A stretch of DNA of 64,000 nt from Ructibacterium sp965146665 (lineage in GTDB: Bacteria; Bacillota; Clostridia; Monoglobales; Monoglobaceae). Both the position numbers and the translations under genes were made by a program. The notes beneath the pieces were generated by a model. It searched no databases. It was not told the origin of the DNA and was given only the letters and a program-made list of their open reading frames with translations. Shown piece after piece: positions 19,901 through 26,625 of this stretch (position 1 is the stretch's first letter; each line of letters opens with the position of its first letter). The stretch lies in the NCBI GenBank assembly GCA_965146665.1, contig CBCTHE010000005.1, positions 140,308 to 204,307 of the forward strand. Direction: 5' to 3'.

Positions 19901-20233
19901 GGCAATCCGGTAGTTCGCGGCCCGGATGGCCATGACAGGCTTATCGCCGAAGTTGTTGTTTTTACCGCTGCCATCCTGGGTATAGGTGTCCGCCGCCGCC
20001 GAAACCGCGGTCTGTATGGATATTTCGCCGGCGCTCAGATACACCGGCGCAGGGGTCTCCTCCGCCCGGGGAGCTTCCTCCGGCGAAGCGGTCTCTTCTC
20101 CGGACAGGCCGTCCGCATACCCGGCCGCCATATCCGCCTGTCCCTGCTCCGGCACAGGCGTCATGGCCAGTGCAGGCCCGCACATGGTGCACAGGATCGA
20201 AAGCGCCAGCATCAGCGCAAAGAGTTTTTTCAC
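13961..20233 (-). CDS. Giant SLH-anchored heparinase II/III-like protein (2090 aa)
   Basis: The start is the GTG at 20233: GGAGGG lies 8 nt upstream and a signal peptide follows (VKKLFALMLALSILCTMCG). Order: DNRLRE/CBM96-like module (~60-235), Ig-like repeats, second DNRLRE-like module (~425-600), alpha/alpha-toroid (~720-1200), heparinase-II/III beta-domain (~1240-1560), at least three Ig-like repeats (~1600-1860), a glycine-rich linker (~1865-1890), and three SLH units (~1900-2090, e.g. INGKAEGIFAPEEEVTREEF). The C-terminal SLH units anchor it to the wall. The signature reads SHQNNDRGAF where the sister enzyme at 3647-7276 has SHQHNDRGSF, so the second His, a zinc ligand in heparinase II, is Asn here. 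LDPGIGAY and AHNMV are kept. It may be an altered lyase or a binding relative. Confidence 0.85.
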   Translation of the reverse strand: MKKLFALMLALSILCTMCGPALAMTPVPEQGQADMAAGYADGLSGEETASPEEAPRAEETPAPVYLSAGEISIQTAVSAAADTYTQDGSGKNNNFGDKPVMAIRAANYRIAYLKFDLRQVAGTVEQAVLRLYKTRGNGDTVYVAVAQSSDWEELEMTCATKVPWDPDSPAALAEIPNTNNEYVNIDVTAAFESLPADGFLTLVLYDPEGPENQMEFVSREGAKNQPMLNLDVRYTPRAEALVLEGEQTLLLPQGGTETQQYAAGFTDQYGAPYVPAQVRWAVETGEGAPYPDASVDQNGLLSITEKTPAGTAFLCITADGAAHRSPVYILSHQEAAQRAADEFVLEGLDEVMADLVLPTEGAYRTTITWASEDPACIAPDGTVNRPEIAEGDRDVILTATFACGEATATRQFTAHVLRKSAEVMLLPSGALDADGKNQGANTLQGGGGANNVLPGQIMVRYDKYRMGIMKYDLSGLDVERIVRARIEFDGGQKEIKAGNVTRDDWDPAALTYNMANAEPKLLGNEVIGEGYLNSDNYVEIDVTEALKADYAQDPNRVFSLYIYSALTTETNLRFGAFPRLYIEALYTPEVQSVRLEPLNRNETYMARPLEGPMRAQYIATAVDQCGGLMLDEEITWSVENRNAAVESRGILGQVDEWPKSDIVVPVGTTGRDIAEVTIYPDTEGGAVRLRAAAKNQPDFSQTLDIEIRDSIPNDREHPYMMHTKADLPAIRERVKSNVVAEQYSADKTRAKAYTVEELKAENVYQISPWRPLQFNFSVPAGVASAEIGVYLKGKGEVGLDAASLLSITSQTITLNNTSFETGMETPNDWVYDRRSGNGAISYEEVNSGIFRTWSGSRYMKLTNENSDDLTGIYYPYVPLEAKNSYTFAINVSQLDKVQNGTFVVVRFKDADGNYMEDEELWSQAFNRITFTKRNAMPGIEYATVYMIEDNLEYAIKAKESLLYFLYDAQWGMQYWINTGTNLDDTYQAVHIGRRLYDWAAFYDRFQDSGVITPEEDNIIRSKMYWIAETMMDTAYYNYTQEHERRHNFNTDRSNGLFAFSVVFPEYARAKYLQEHALGEILWQLKYSVGADGSWPECVRYHAAVLTKLFSSASALEQIDYSTILNGDAYAGLFDDPNNRTEDEKMILHNRYFKNMVKFLIQVQTPRDSVNTSPYNGALYPGIGDTAWGDATGVLPYVILTYKDSLRPDEQELVQEAQYAYIRQNDAGISDYFTDMESVRNVPAKNPRLTSAVMEDMGFVIFRQDYGRKTEDYFIATAGGANLINSHQNNDRGAFSLFIDNTPMALDPGIGAYTDGSGEWYSTSTAHNMVSYHDNSGKELSLDEKAGTIEAFQTTALVDYTKMGVPDNSQVQTHKRNFAFVKGGFDMLLISDSIEMKNPYQSRINFNTMSTGVSLNGNTATATCYNNKELDITVLEPKNAEFDVLTRGLISGNYPAFGDMSGRQDHLQVKNQSDGDYFSVLYPKEAGTKGLSIRTLYQAGSGAAYEIRNREGDAVVAAVNNSVSEPAAVTWKAAEAYRALIPAEQGAEPQRLTPENGSVTLTLPPASIQILATEALEEPRPSSMTVEGPVQLEIPTGGAKNNEQYFEAVIFDQYGHMYEGAAASYSVSGAGVSVDADTGLVTVTDQAKAGSKIQITAQYGDIAGSVQAKLTAASPVLKSVEAMGSRTLAIPEHGSSTMQYTARVLDEYGTEVKGQTILWGVPNGVPRGVSFDTSNGTVKVDAAAEPGASFVVKLMVEKSPALFQVFTVTLAAEEWSVGAVKVTGPAQLARGKSGVYQAVVRNQYGQTMDGQPVEWTAAGAPGISVTADGRVSVSAETARGTVFQVTAAHRASGCADSFPVTVTGGSDGGSGGSGMSGGGGGGGGGGGSLTPVEPFPTEKPGEPGPQTGMFRDLDGYDWAREAVESLGRDGIINGKAEGIFAPEEEVTREEFVKMLMGVFAVPVQAAAAEFADADPQAWYYPYVATASVLGIIVGYSDSQFGVGDPITRQDIAVICARMLESRGLTLERVRNYTGFEDSGDIADYARDAVAQLYQGGIINGRSETEFAPASHASRAEAAVMLYRIAQAVSAK

Positions 20234-20315
20234 GTTTCTTTCCCTCCATTTCACAGGTCCGGCACAGCGGAACGCCGGCCGGACTTCTGTATGGTGCCGT
20301 CCGCTCAACGGGTCA

Positions 20316-21845
20316 CTATTTTTCCTTTGCCTGCAGGGCGTCCTGGTACTCTTTGTCATAGTCCCCGCCGCCCAGTCCATACCAGCCGCTGACGAATTTC
20401 TCATACTCCGCGTCAAAATCCGCGGCCACAATCAGCTTGGCGACGCCGGTGTTCACATATTCCTGCAGCATGGACGCCTTTTCCTGCGCGATCGGCCGCT
20501 TGTCTGTGATGACCGGCTTTTCCACCGCGTATTTGTCTGTGTAATCCATGGCAATGGCGGTCTTTTCCGCCTCTTCCGGCTTCATGACCTTGTCCAGCTT
20601 ATCCCGAGGGACCATATAGTTCACATAGCCGATCAGGTTCAGGTCCGCGCCCTTCCACATATCCTTGGCATTGGCATCTGTGGTTGTGGCAATGATAACA
20701 TCATCCTCTACCTTGTAATGGGTGCCCTCAAAGCCATAGGTCAGTGTGATGTCCGCCTTGCTCTCCACCATCCAGTTCATATACCGGACCGCCGCCTCCG
20801 GCACCTTGCTGCTCTTGGGAACCATGTTCAGCCATCTGGCCTTGGTATAGGCGTTGAGCATCCGGCTGCCCTGACTGTCCGCAAGCGGTTCAATGGGCAT
20901 CCAGTTTACATCCGGCACGGCGTCCTTGGTGAGGTTGTCAATATAGGCGCCGTTCATATCCACCAGCCCGGCCGCGCCTGTGGCCACATGCTGGGTGAAT
21001 TTGGACCCGTTGTTGTCCACCGCAAACTCCCTGTGAATCAGTCCCTCCTGATACAGCCGGTTCAGATAGCGGTATGCCTCTTTGGCCTCAGGAATATCCA
21101 CAGCGGAGCGGAACTCGCCGTTCTCATAGGTGCCGCCGAAATCGCCGTAATTCTTCACGCCGAAGGCGTACAGAATGTTTCCGTAGCCGCCGTAATTCCC
21201 CATCACGCCAGGGGCCGCCATGGCCCAGGGAACCACGTTTTCCCGGCCGACATTGCCGGGATCCTGCTCCTTAAAGGCCTTGAGCACCTGATACAGCTCC
21301 TCTGGATTCTGCGGCTGGGCAAGCCCCAGCTTATCCAGCCAGTCCTGCCGGATCTTCATATTGCTGGCAGGCTGCAGGGTTCGGATTCCGGGGATGGCAA
21401 ACTGCTTCCCCTGATAGTTTCCATAGTCCAGCACGCCGCCCATCTTGTCCAGAATGGCGCGGCCGTCCTTTTCCAGGTATTCGTCCAGCTGGCAGAGACC
21501 GCCCTGGTCCGCGTACCGCTGGAACGTATTCTCGTTGTTATAGGTGAACACAATGTCCGGCGCGTTGGAGGAGGCCATCCAGGCATTGAGCTTTTGGGTC
21601 TCCTGATCCCGGGGACAGGCCACAAACTCAATATTCAGGCCGATCTTCGCCGCCTCCTGATTGATCCACTGGGTCATCTTGTTGTCCGTGGTGGAGCCCT
21701 GTCCCTCCGGAGCGTCGTTTCTCTCAAAGACCGCCACCCGGACCGTTGTCAGAGCCGCGCCGTCCTTTTTGCCCGTTCCGCCGCAGCCTGTGAGACAGCC
21801 CGCAAGCATTGTCATTGCCGCCAGAATGCTGATAACTCGTTTCAT
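20316..21845 (-). CDS. ABC sugar importer, LplA/YtcQ-like solute-binding lipoprotein
   Basis: A 509-residue lipoprotein precursor with signal MKRVISILAAMTMLAGCLTGC (lipobox ending at Cys17 or Cys21), behind an AAAGGAGAGAG site. The body matches large extracellular solute-binding proteins for oligosaccharides (APDIVFTYNNENTFQRYADQGGL, KIRQDWLDKLGLAQPQNPEELYQVL, and a C-terminal KFVSGWYGLGGGDY). It captures oligosaccharides outside the membrane and delivers them to the two permeases encoded immediately upstream. It is 83 bp before the giant SLH lyase in the same operon, so its ligand is probably the lyase product. The specific sugar is unknown. Confidence 0.9.
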   Translation of the reverse strand: MKRVISILAAMTMLAGCLTGCGGTGKKDGAALTTVRVAVFERNDAPEGQGSTTDNKMTQWINQEAAKIGLNIEFVACPRDQETQKLNAWMASSNAPDIVFTYNNENTFQRYADQGGLCQLDEYLEKDGRAILDKMGGVLDYGNYQGKQFAIPGIRTLQPASNMKIRQDWLDKLGLAQPQNPEELYQVLKAFKEQDPGNVGRENVVPWAMAAPGVMGNYGGYGNILYAFGVKNYGDFGGTYENGEFRSAVDIPEAKEAYRYLNRLYQEGLIHREFAVDNNGSKFTQHVATGAAGLVDMNGAYIDNLTKDAVPDVNWMPIEPLADSQGSRMLNAYTKARWLNMVPKSSKVPEAAVRYMNWMVESKADITLTYGFEGTHYKVEDDVIIATTTDANAKDMWKGADLNLIGYVNYMVPRDKLDKVMKPEEAEKTAIAMDYTDKYAVEKPVITDKRPIAQEKASMLQEYVNTGVAKLIVAADFDAEYEKFVSGWYGLGGGDYDKEYQDALQAKEK

Positions 21846-21877
21846 AATTCTCTCTCCTTTATATTTAAAATAGTTTT

Positions 21878-22759
21878 TTATCCTTTTACCGCGCCCACCA
21901 TGACGCCTTTGACAAAGTATTTCTGGAGCCAGGGATAGACCACCAGAATGGGGATGGTGGAGAATATAATGGTGGAGGATTTCAGGGACTCCTCATTGAG
22001 CTGGATGACCGAGCCCTGAATTCCCTCGTTCAGCTCGGCCTGCTGGCCCAGCAGGAGAAGCTGCCGCAGCTTGACCTGAAGGGTGTACCAGTCCGGGGTG
22101 TCGATATAAAGTGTGGCGTAGAAGAACTCGTTCCAGTGGGCCACCGCATAAAACAGGGTCAGCGTTGCCAGAGAGGGCAGGGACAGGGGGATCATGATGC
22201 TGAACAGGGTACGGATGTTGCCGCAGCCGTCCATCCTCGCCGCCTCCTGCAGTTCCATGGGCACGCTCTGGAAAAAGGTCCGGAGCACAATGAGGTTAAA
22301 GGTGTTGAGCGCACCCGGAAGGATCAGGGCCCAAGGGGTGTCGATCATACCCAGGTTTTTCACCACCAGAAAGGTGGGAATCATGCCGCCGTTAAACAGC
22401 ATGGTGATGATGATGAACACCATGATCTTTCCCCTGCCCGCCAGATCGGGCCGGGAAAGGGGATAGGCGGTGATGGTTGTCAGAAGCATGTTAAAGGCCG
22501 TTCCGGCAAGGGTGATCAACACCGTCACCGCCAGAGAGTGGACCACGCCCTGGTTGCGGAGCACCTGTTTAAACGCCTCAATCTGGAAGTCCACCGGGAA
22601 GATGGTCACCAGCCCCTTTGCAATGGCGCTGTCGTCACTGAACGCCGTCGCCAGCACATTCAGAAATGGGAACAGACAGATGAACGCAAGCAGGGTCACA
22701 ATGACCAGATTGACGAAATGAAAGATCTTCTCTCCTTTTGAAATCAGATGATTGTTCAT
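21878..22759 (-). CDS. ABC sugar importer permease, LplC/YtcP type
   Basis: A 293-residue inner-membrane protein with about six transmembrane helices (first at ~14-35, LVIVTLLAFICLFPFLNVL). The EAA loop that contacts the ATPase reads EAARMDGCGNIRTLF...IPLSLP. It ends in YFVKGVMVGAVKG, the typical tail of the YtcP/LplC branch of CUT1 transporters. It lies 16 bp after the partner permease and 32 bp before the binding protein. No ATP-binding subunit is present anywhere in the window, so a shared MsmX-type ATPase elsewhere is expected for this family. Confidence 0.92.
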   Translation of the reverse strand: MNNHLISKGEKIFHFVNLVIVTLLAFICLFPFLNVLATAFSDDSAIAKGLVTIFPVDFQIEAFKQVLRNQGVVHSLAVTVLITLAGTAFNMLLTTITAYPLSRPDLAGRGKIMVFIIITMLFNGGMIPTFLVVKNLGMIDTPWALILPGALNTFNLIVLRTFFQSVPMELQEAARMDGCGNIRTLFSIMIPLSLPSLATLTLFYAVAHWNEFFYATLYIDTPDWYTLQVKLRQLLLLGQQAELNEGIQGSVIQLNEESLKSSTIIFSTIPILVVYPWLQKYFVKGVMVGAVKG

Positions 22760-22775
22760 ATCTCTTGTCTCCTCT

Positions 22776-23744
22776 CTAATAGAGCCCGTCGCCGCCCAGC
22801 CGCTTAGACAGGGCGTTGGTGGACAGAACCAGAACCAGATTGATCACCGACTGGCACAGTCCCAGGGCCGTGGTCACCGTATACTGGCCCCGCTGGATTC
22901 CCGCGGTATAGGTATAGGTGCTGACCACCTCCGCCACATTGGAAACCAGGGCGTTGTACTGGGCCATGGGGTGCTCAAAGCCGATATTGACCAGGGTTCC
23001 CATGCGGAGTATCAGCATAATGGTGACCGTGGGCATCAGGCTTGGAATGGTGATGTGAATGATCTGCTTCCATTTGTTGGCGCCGTCCATGATCGCCGCC
23101 TCATACAGAGAGACATCAATGGCGGTCAGCGCGGCCAGATAGATGATGGAGCCCCAGCCTATGGTTTTCCAGATCTCGCTGATGATATAGATCACCACCC
23201 ACCATTTTTCGTCCGCCAGAAAGAATATGGCCTCGCCGCCCATCATGGTGATGAGCTTGTTTATCAGGCCGTACTGTGGGGAGAGCAGGTTGGACAGGAT
23301 TCCAACCAGAACCACCCACGACATGAAGTGGGGCAGATACAGCACGGACTGCACCACCTTTTTATACTTGTTCAGCCGGATCTCGTTGAGCATCAGCGCC
23401 AAAATGATGGGCGCCGGGAAGGTAAAAATCAGGGACAGCACGCTGAGCATCAGAGTATTGCGCACAATGTTCCAAAAGTTTGGGATATTCAGCATGGCCT
23501 TAAAGTTCGCCAGCCCCGCCCAGGGGCTCTGAAGGATCCCCTGAAAGATGTTATAATCCTTGAATGCGATCAGAATTCCGCCCATGGGGGCATAGCAGAA
23601 AACCAGATAATAAACCAATCCGGGCACCAGCAGAAGATAAAGGCTCAGATTTTTCCGGTACTTGTCCTGGCGTCCGGCACGGATCCCCGGCACGCCCGCG
23701 GCGGTTCCCCTCCGAAGGACCGCCTCGCCTGTTTTACGTTTCAT
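22776..23744 (-). CDS. ABC sugar importer permease, LplB/YteP type
   Basis: First gene of the long operon. It is a 322-residue permease with a short basic N-terminus, then six predicted membrane helices beginning LYLLLVPGLVYYLVFCYAPMG, and the EAA motif EAAIMDGANKWKQI...IPSLMP. AAGGAG precedes the ATG by 8 nt. It pairs with the downstream YtcP-type permease to form the membrane channel for oligosaccharides. The promoter and a candidate AraC-type operator lie 60-140 bp upstream, so this gene sets the expression of the whole 21-kb unit. Confidence 0.92.
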   Translation of the reverse strand: MKRKTGEAVLRRGTAAGVPGIRAGRQDKYRKNLSLYLLLVPGLVYYLVFCYAPMGGILIAFKDYNIFQGILQSPWAGLANFKAMLNIPNFWNIVRNTLMLSVLSLIFTFPAPIILALMLNEIRLNKYKKVVQSVLYLPHFMSWVVLVGILSNLLSPQYGLINKLITMMGGEAIFFLADEKWWVVIYIISEIWKTIGWGSIIYLAALTAIDVSLYEAAIMDGANKWKQIIHITIPSLMPTVTIMLILRMGTLVNIGFEHPMAQYNALVSNVAEVVSTYTYTAGIQRGQYTVTTALGLCQSVINLVLVLSTNALSKRLGGDGLY

Positions 23745-23811
23745 GACTCCAACTCCTTTTCATCAAAAGCTGTCAGTTGCGGATGCGGCACCGCATGCAT
23801 CCTACGCTTTG

Positions 23812-23841
23812 ATTATACGTTCCACGCCATACCGCTGTAAA
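23812..23841 (-). promoter_or_regulatory. Sigma-A promoter for lyase operon 1
   Basis: On the minus strand -35 TTTACA (23841-23836) and -10 TATAAT (23817-23812) are separated by 18 bp, giving a leader of about 60 nt before the permease at 23744. Confidence 0.7.
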
Positions 23842-23842
23842 T

Positions 23843-23887
23843 GTACAATTCTTAAAATTCGTGTGTAATTCTTCTGAAATCCGCACC
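23843..23887 (-). promoter_or_regulatory. Candidate operator shared with the AraC-sensor promoter (copy 1)
   Basis: Directly upstream of the -35 is a block that recurs with the same phase at 26472-26515. In plus-strand order the shared pieces are ACAATT, TTAA, TCGTGT, AATTCTTC and CACC. No gap is needed from the -35 through AATTCTTC; a 2-nt gap appears only before CACC. A position abutting the -35 fits a class-II activator site for an AraC-type protein such as the one at 24033-26369 (inference). Confidence 0.6.
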
Positions 23888-23961
23888 ATACGCGGGTTTC
23901 CGCCCACAATCCCCGGCTCGGCTGGCCGCGCGGCCGCCTTTTTTACAGGGCGTAATTTTCT

Positions 23962-24017
23962 CCGAAAAACAAAAGGGACAGACCGGCGCTGTGCTTTCCT
24001 GCCCGCCGGTCTGTCCC
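23962..24017 (-). terminator. Rho-independent terminator of the AraC-sensor gene
   Basis: A 14-bp perfect stem (23975-23988 with 24004-24017; core GGGACAGACCGGCG) has a 15-nt loop and, on the minus strand, is followed by TTTTGTTTTTC. It lies just past the stop at 24033. Confidence 0.88.
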
Positions 24018-24032
24018 TGTCTTAACTGTCAG

Positions 24033-26369
24033 CTATTTGCCGCTGCGCATCTCCCGGTACTTTCCCGGTGTGATGCCCTCGTATTTCTTGAATACCCGCA
24101 TGAAGGTGTGGACGCTGTTGAAGCCCACCATCTCCCCAATAACCTGAAAGGAGGCGGATTCCTTTGCCCCGGCCAGCAGTCGCTTGGCCGCCTCAATCCG
24201 CACCTTGTTCAGGTAATTCAAAAAGGTCTCGCCGTATTCCTGCCGGAACAGGGCGCTGATATACTGGGGGCTGAGTCCCATCTGTTCCCCCACCCACTGC
24301 AGGGAAATGTCCTTGTCATAGTTTTCATTGATACACGCAATGGCCCGGTCCATATGCCGCTTTGCGGCGCCGGACCCCTCGGTCTCCTGGGACTGCATGG
24401 CCAAAATTTGCTCAAACACGCCTTCCAGCCACACGCCCACCGCGTCAGCCACCTCAAGGCGCTGGTAATCGCCGCCGGCCTGGAGGACGCCCTCCGCCTT
24501 CAGTCCCGGCTCCTCCGCCAGCCGTTTGAGCAGGTCCAGCACCGTGAGCCAAACCGTTTCCGGCTTGATGCCGCGGCTGGCCTTGACCTGATCCAAGAAC
24601 TCCCGCACCGTCTCCCGGAGTCCCTTCTGGTCCCCGGCCCGGAGCATATTGCTGATCCGTTTGACATCCAGATTAAGCGGCGCGCCGGACTCCTGATCCG
24701 CCGCCGGCTCCCAGCCCGTAATGGAGCCATAGCCCAGCAGAAACCGTTCCTCCGCCGCGGTCTGGGCCTGCCGGCAGGCGCGCTCCACCGACTCCATCCC
24801 CCTTGCCGCCGGGCTGTAGCCCGCGGAGAGAGAGATTTCCAGATATTCCTCCACACAGGTCCTCACCTCGGCCAGAATGCCCGGCATATCCATATCCGTC
24901 CCGCTCCCATTGACCACAGCCACCAGCCTGTCCTCACCCAGATCACAGCACACGCACCGATATGCGGCTCCGAACAACTCCTCCGTGATGTTGGAAATGC
25001 CAAACTTCATCATAGCCCGGTCATAGACATTGTACTGCGCGCAGAACTGGGCATAGCGGTCAATCTCCAGCACGGCCACAGCAAACCAGGGCAGATCCAG
25101 TTCAACTTCCAGCCACGCGCCCTGACAGCTCAGGAACTGAGGACTCATCCGCGTACCCGAAATCAGGTTCTTCACAAACCGCTCCTTCATGACCTGCTTG
25201 TTTTCCCGGAAGATACGGTTCAGCCGGTTCCGCTCGCTGTCAATGCCCTGCAGGGCGTCTGCAATGACCTCCATCTCATTCTCCTCCGCAGTCTTGCCGC
25301 CCTTGAGCTGTGCCGCGAGGTTGGCCACACTCTGAACCGGGGAATAGATTTTCACACTGATCCGCCGGATCACCGCAAGGCAGAGCAAAATCATGGCAAG
25401 GGTCCCCAGCCACAGCACGGCGCCCCACCAGATGGATCCTCCCGCCAGCACGTTTCGGTTCCCCATCGCCACATACCGCCAGCCGGTATACTTGGACTCA
25501 CAGACCAGCACCGCCTGCCGCCGGAACACCGGACCCATCATAAAATTGAAGGCGCCGCGGCCCTGATACATCCGCTCCACCAGCTTCTGGTCCACATCCC
25601 GAATGTCCCTGCCTGTGAACCCGGGCTCTGTGTGGGAGATGATCCGGTCCGTCCTGTCCACAATCATCACCGTGCAGGAATCCAGCTGCATGGTCTTGAG
25701 AATATTCTCCTGTATCCTGCTCTCCGGCACGCTGACAATCACCGCGCCGGCGGGATTGGACGTGAACATGGGCACCTGCCGGATCAGGGAAAAATACCGT
25801 TCCTTCCCCTCCGCCTTTTCCTCGCCCTCCCCCGGATCCTGCCGCTCCTGCTCCCGCACATACCAGCCGTCCTGCCGGGTGTGGTTTTCGAGCTCTGTGA
25901 TCCAGCCCGTTTTTTCCACATCCCGGGAGGTGAGCACCGTCCCGTCCGTGGTAATGGCCATCCGGTTGCCATAGGTATAGAGCGACGCGCTCTGGATCAT
26001 GCTGTTGTCCATGAACCGGCTCCGCATCTGGCCGGTGATTTCCTGAAGCGCGGCCAGCTCCTCCACCGTCATATTCCGGGTGTTGTCATAGTTCAGCCCG
26101 GAAAAATCGGCCACAAAATCCTCCGCGGAAATGGAAGAGATGCTGTTCTCCAGGGATTCCATGGAATAGTCCACCCAAGCCACAGCCTGTGCCAATACGG
26201 ACTGGTTTGCCTCCGCCACCCGCTTGGTGATCTGAAACCGCACAATGTAATAGACCGCCGACGAAAAAATCGCTATGATACACAGCATCACCACAGCGTA
26301 GGACAGCATAAGCTGGTTCAGCATGTTTTTCGGCTTTTTGATCAAATGGGCGGTCCGCCATCCCTTCAC
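24033..26369 (-). CDS. Membrane-bound AraC-family regulator with extracellular sensor (YesS-like)
   Basis: 778 residues. A first membrane helix (~20-42, MLSYAVVMLCIIAIFSSAVYY) is followed by a ~270-residue extracytoplasmic double-Cache-like sensor, a second helix (~315-340, WGAVLWLGTLAMILLCLAVI), a linker region, and a C-terminal AraC HTH pair (~680-775: DKDISLQWVGEQMGLSPQYI; GFNSVHTFMRVFKKYEGITP). Such regulators sense an external ligand or a binding protein and control the neighbouring sugar operon. It is transcribed alone with its own promoter and terminator, just upstream of lyase operon 1, and the two promoters share an operator-like block. Auto-activation and activation of operon 1 are inferred. 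Confidence 0.9.
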   Translation of the reverse strand: MKGWRTAHLIKKPKNMLNQLMLSYAVVMLCIIAIFSSAVYYIVRFQITKRVAEANQSVLAQAVAWVDYSMESLENSISSISAEDFVADFSGLNYDNTRNMTVEELAALQEITGQMRSRFMDNSMIQSASLYTYGNRMAITTDGTVLTSRDVEKTGWITELENHTRQDGWYVREQERQDPGEGEEKAEGKERYFSLIRQVPMFTSNPAGAVIVSVPESRIQENILKTMQLDSCTVMIVDRTDRIISHTEPGFTGRDIRDVDQKLVERMYQGRGAFNFMMGPVFRRQAVLVCESKYTGWRYVAMGNRNVLAGGSIWWGAVLWLGTLAMILLCLAVIRRISVKIYSPVQSVANLAAQLKGGKTAEENEMEVIADALQGIDSERNRLNRIFRENKQVMKERFVKNLISGTRMSPQFLSCQGAWLEVELDLPWFAVAVLEIDRYAQFCAQYNVYDRAMMKFGISNITEELFGAAYRCVCCDLGEDRLVAVVNGSGTDMDMPGILAEVRTCVEEYLEISLSAGYSPAARGMESVERACRQAQTAAEERFLLGYGSITGWEPAADQESGAPLNLDVKRISNMLRAGDQKGLRETVREFLDQVKASRGIKPETVWLTVLDLLKRLAEEPGLKAEGVLQAGGDYQRLEVADAVGVWLEGVFEQILAMQSQETEGSGAAKRHMDRAIACINENYDKDISLQWVGEQMGLSPQYISALFRQEYGETFLNYLNKVRIEAAKRLLAGAKESASFQVIGEMVGFNSVHTFMRVFKKYEGITPGKYREMRSGK

Positions 26370-26442
26370 AATAACTCCCCCTTTTCCCCGCGTACTTTTC
26401 CGCAGGTTTGTTCCGCGCCCAAAACTGAAGCGTTTCAGTATA

Positions 26443-26471
26443 AGTATAAAAGTTCCAGCGCTTCTTGTAAA
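26443..26471 (-). promoter_or_regulatory. Sigma-A promoter of the AraC-sensor gene
   Basis: Minus strand -35 TTTACA (26471-26466), 17-bp spacer, -10 TATACT (26448-26443). A second TATACT 6 bp downstream is too far from the -35 to be preferred. Confidence 0.7.
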
Positions 26472-26515
26472 GGAACAATTTTTAACAATCGTGTAGAATT
26501 CTTCAGATTTTCACC
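26472..26515 (-). promoter_or_regulatory. Candidate operator shared with lyase operon 1 (copy 2)
   Basis: Matches the block at 23843-23887 at ACAATT, TTAA, TCGTGT, AATTCTTC and CACC, with the same spacing to the -35 box. Two independent promoters keeping this arrangement argue for a common regulator. Confidence 0.6.
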
Positions 26516-26555
26516 ATAAAAGGTCCGTCTCTCCGATTTTTTACCGCAGAACGGC

Positions 26556-26588
26556 AAAAGACGCGCCCTGATATCAGAACGCGTCTTT
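26556..26588 (-). terminator. Terminator of the GRE/kinase/isomerase operon
   Basis: Stem AAAGACGCG/CGCGTCTTT (26557-26565 with 26580-26588) has a 14-nt loop and is followed on the minus strand by a short T run. It lies about 40 bp past the isomerase stop. The T tract is short, so the call is moderate. Confidence 0.6.
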
Positions 26589-26625
26589 CAGCCTGTCTCT
26601 GTGTGTTGTGTGTGTTCCGGCGACC

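Noticed and set aside
15839..20392. Very long open frame on the plus strand (about 1500 codons)
   Set aside because: It lies opposite the SLH lyase gene, has no family motif and low-complexity His/Arg/Pro/Gly content typical of the antisense of GC-rich codons. The minus frame has signal peptide, domains and ribosome site.
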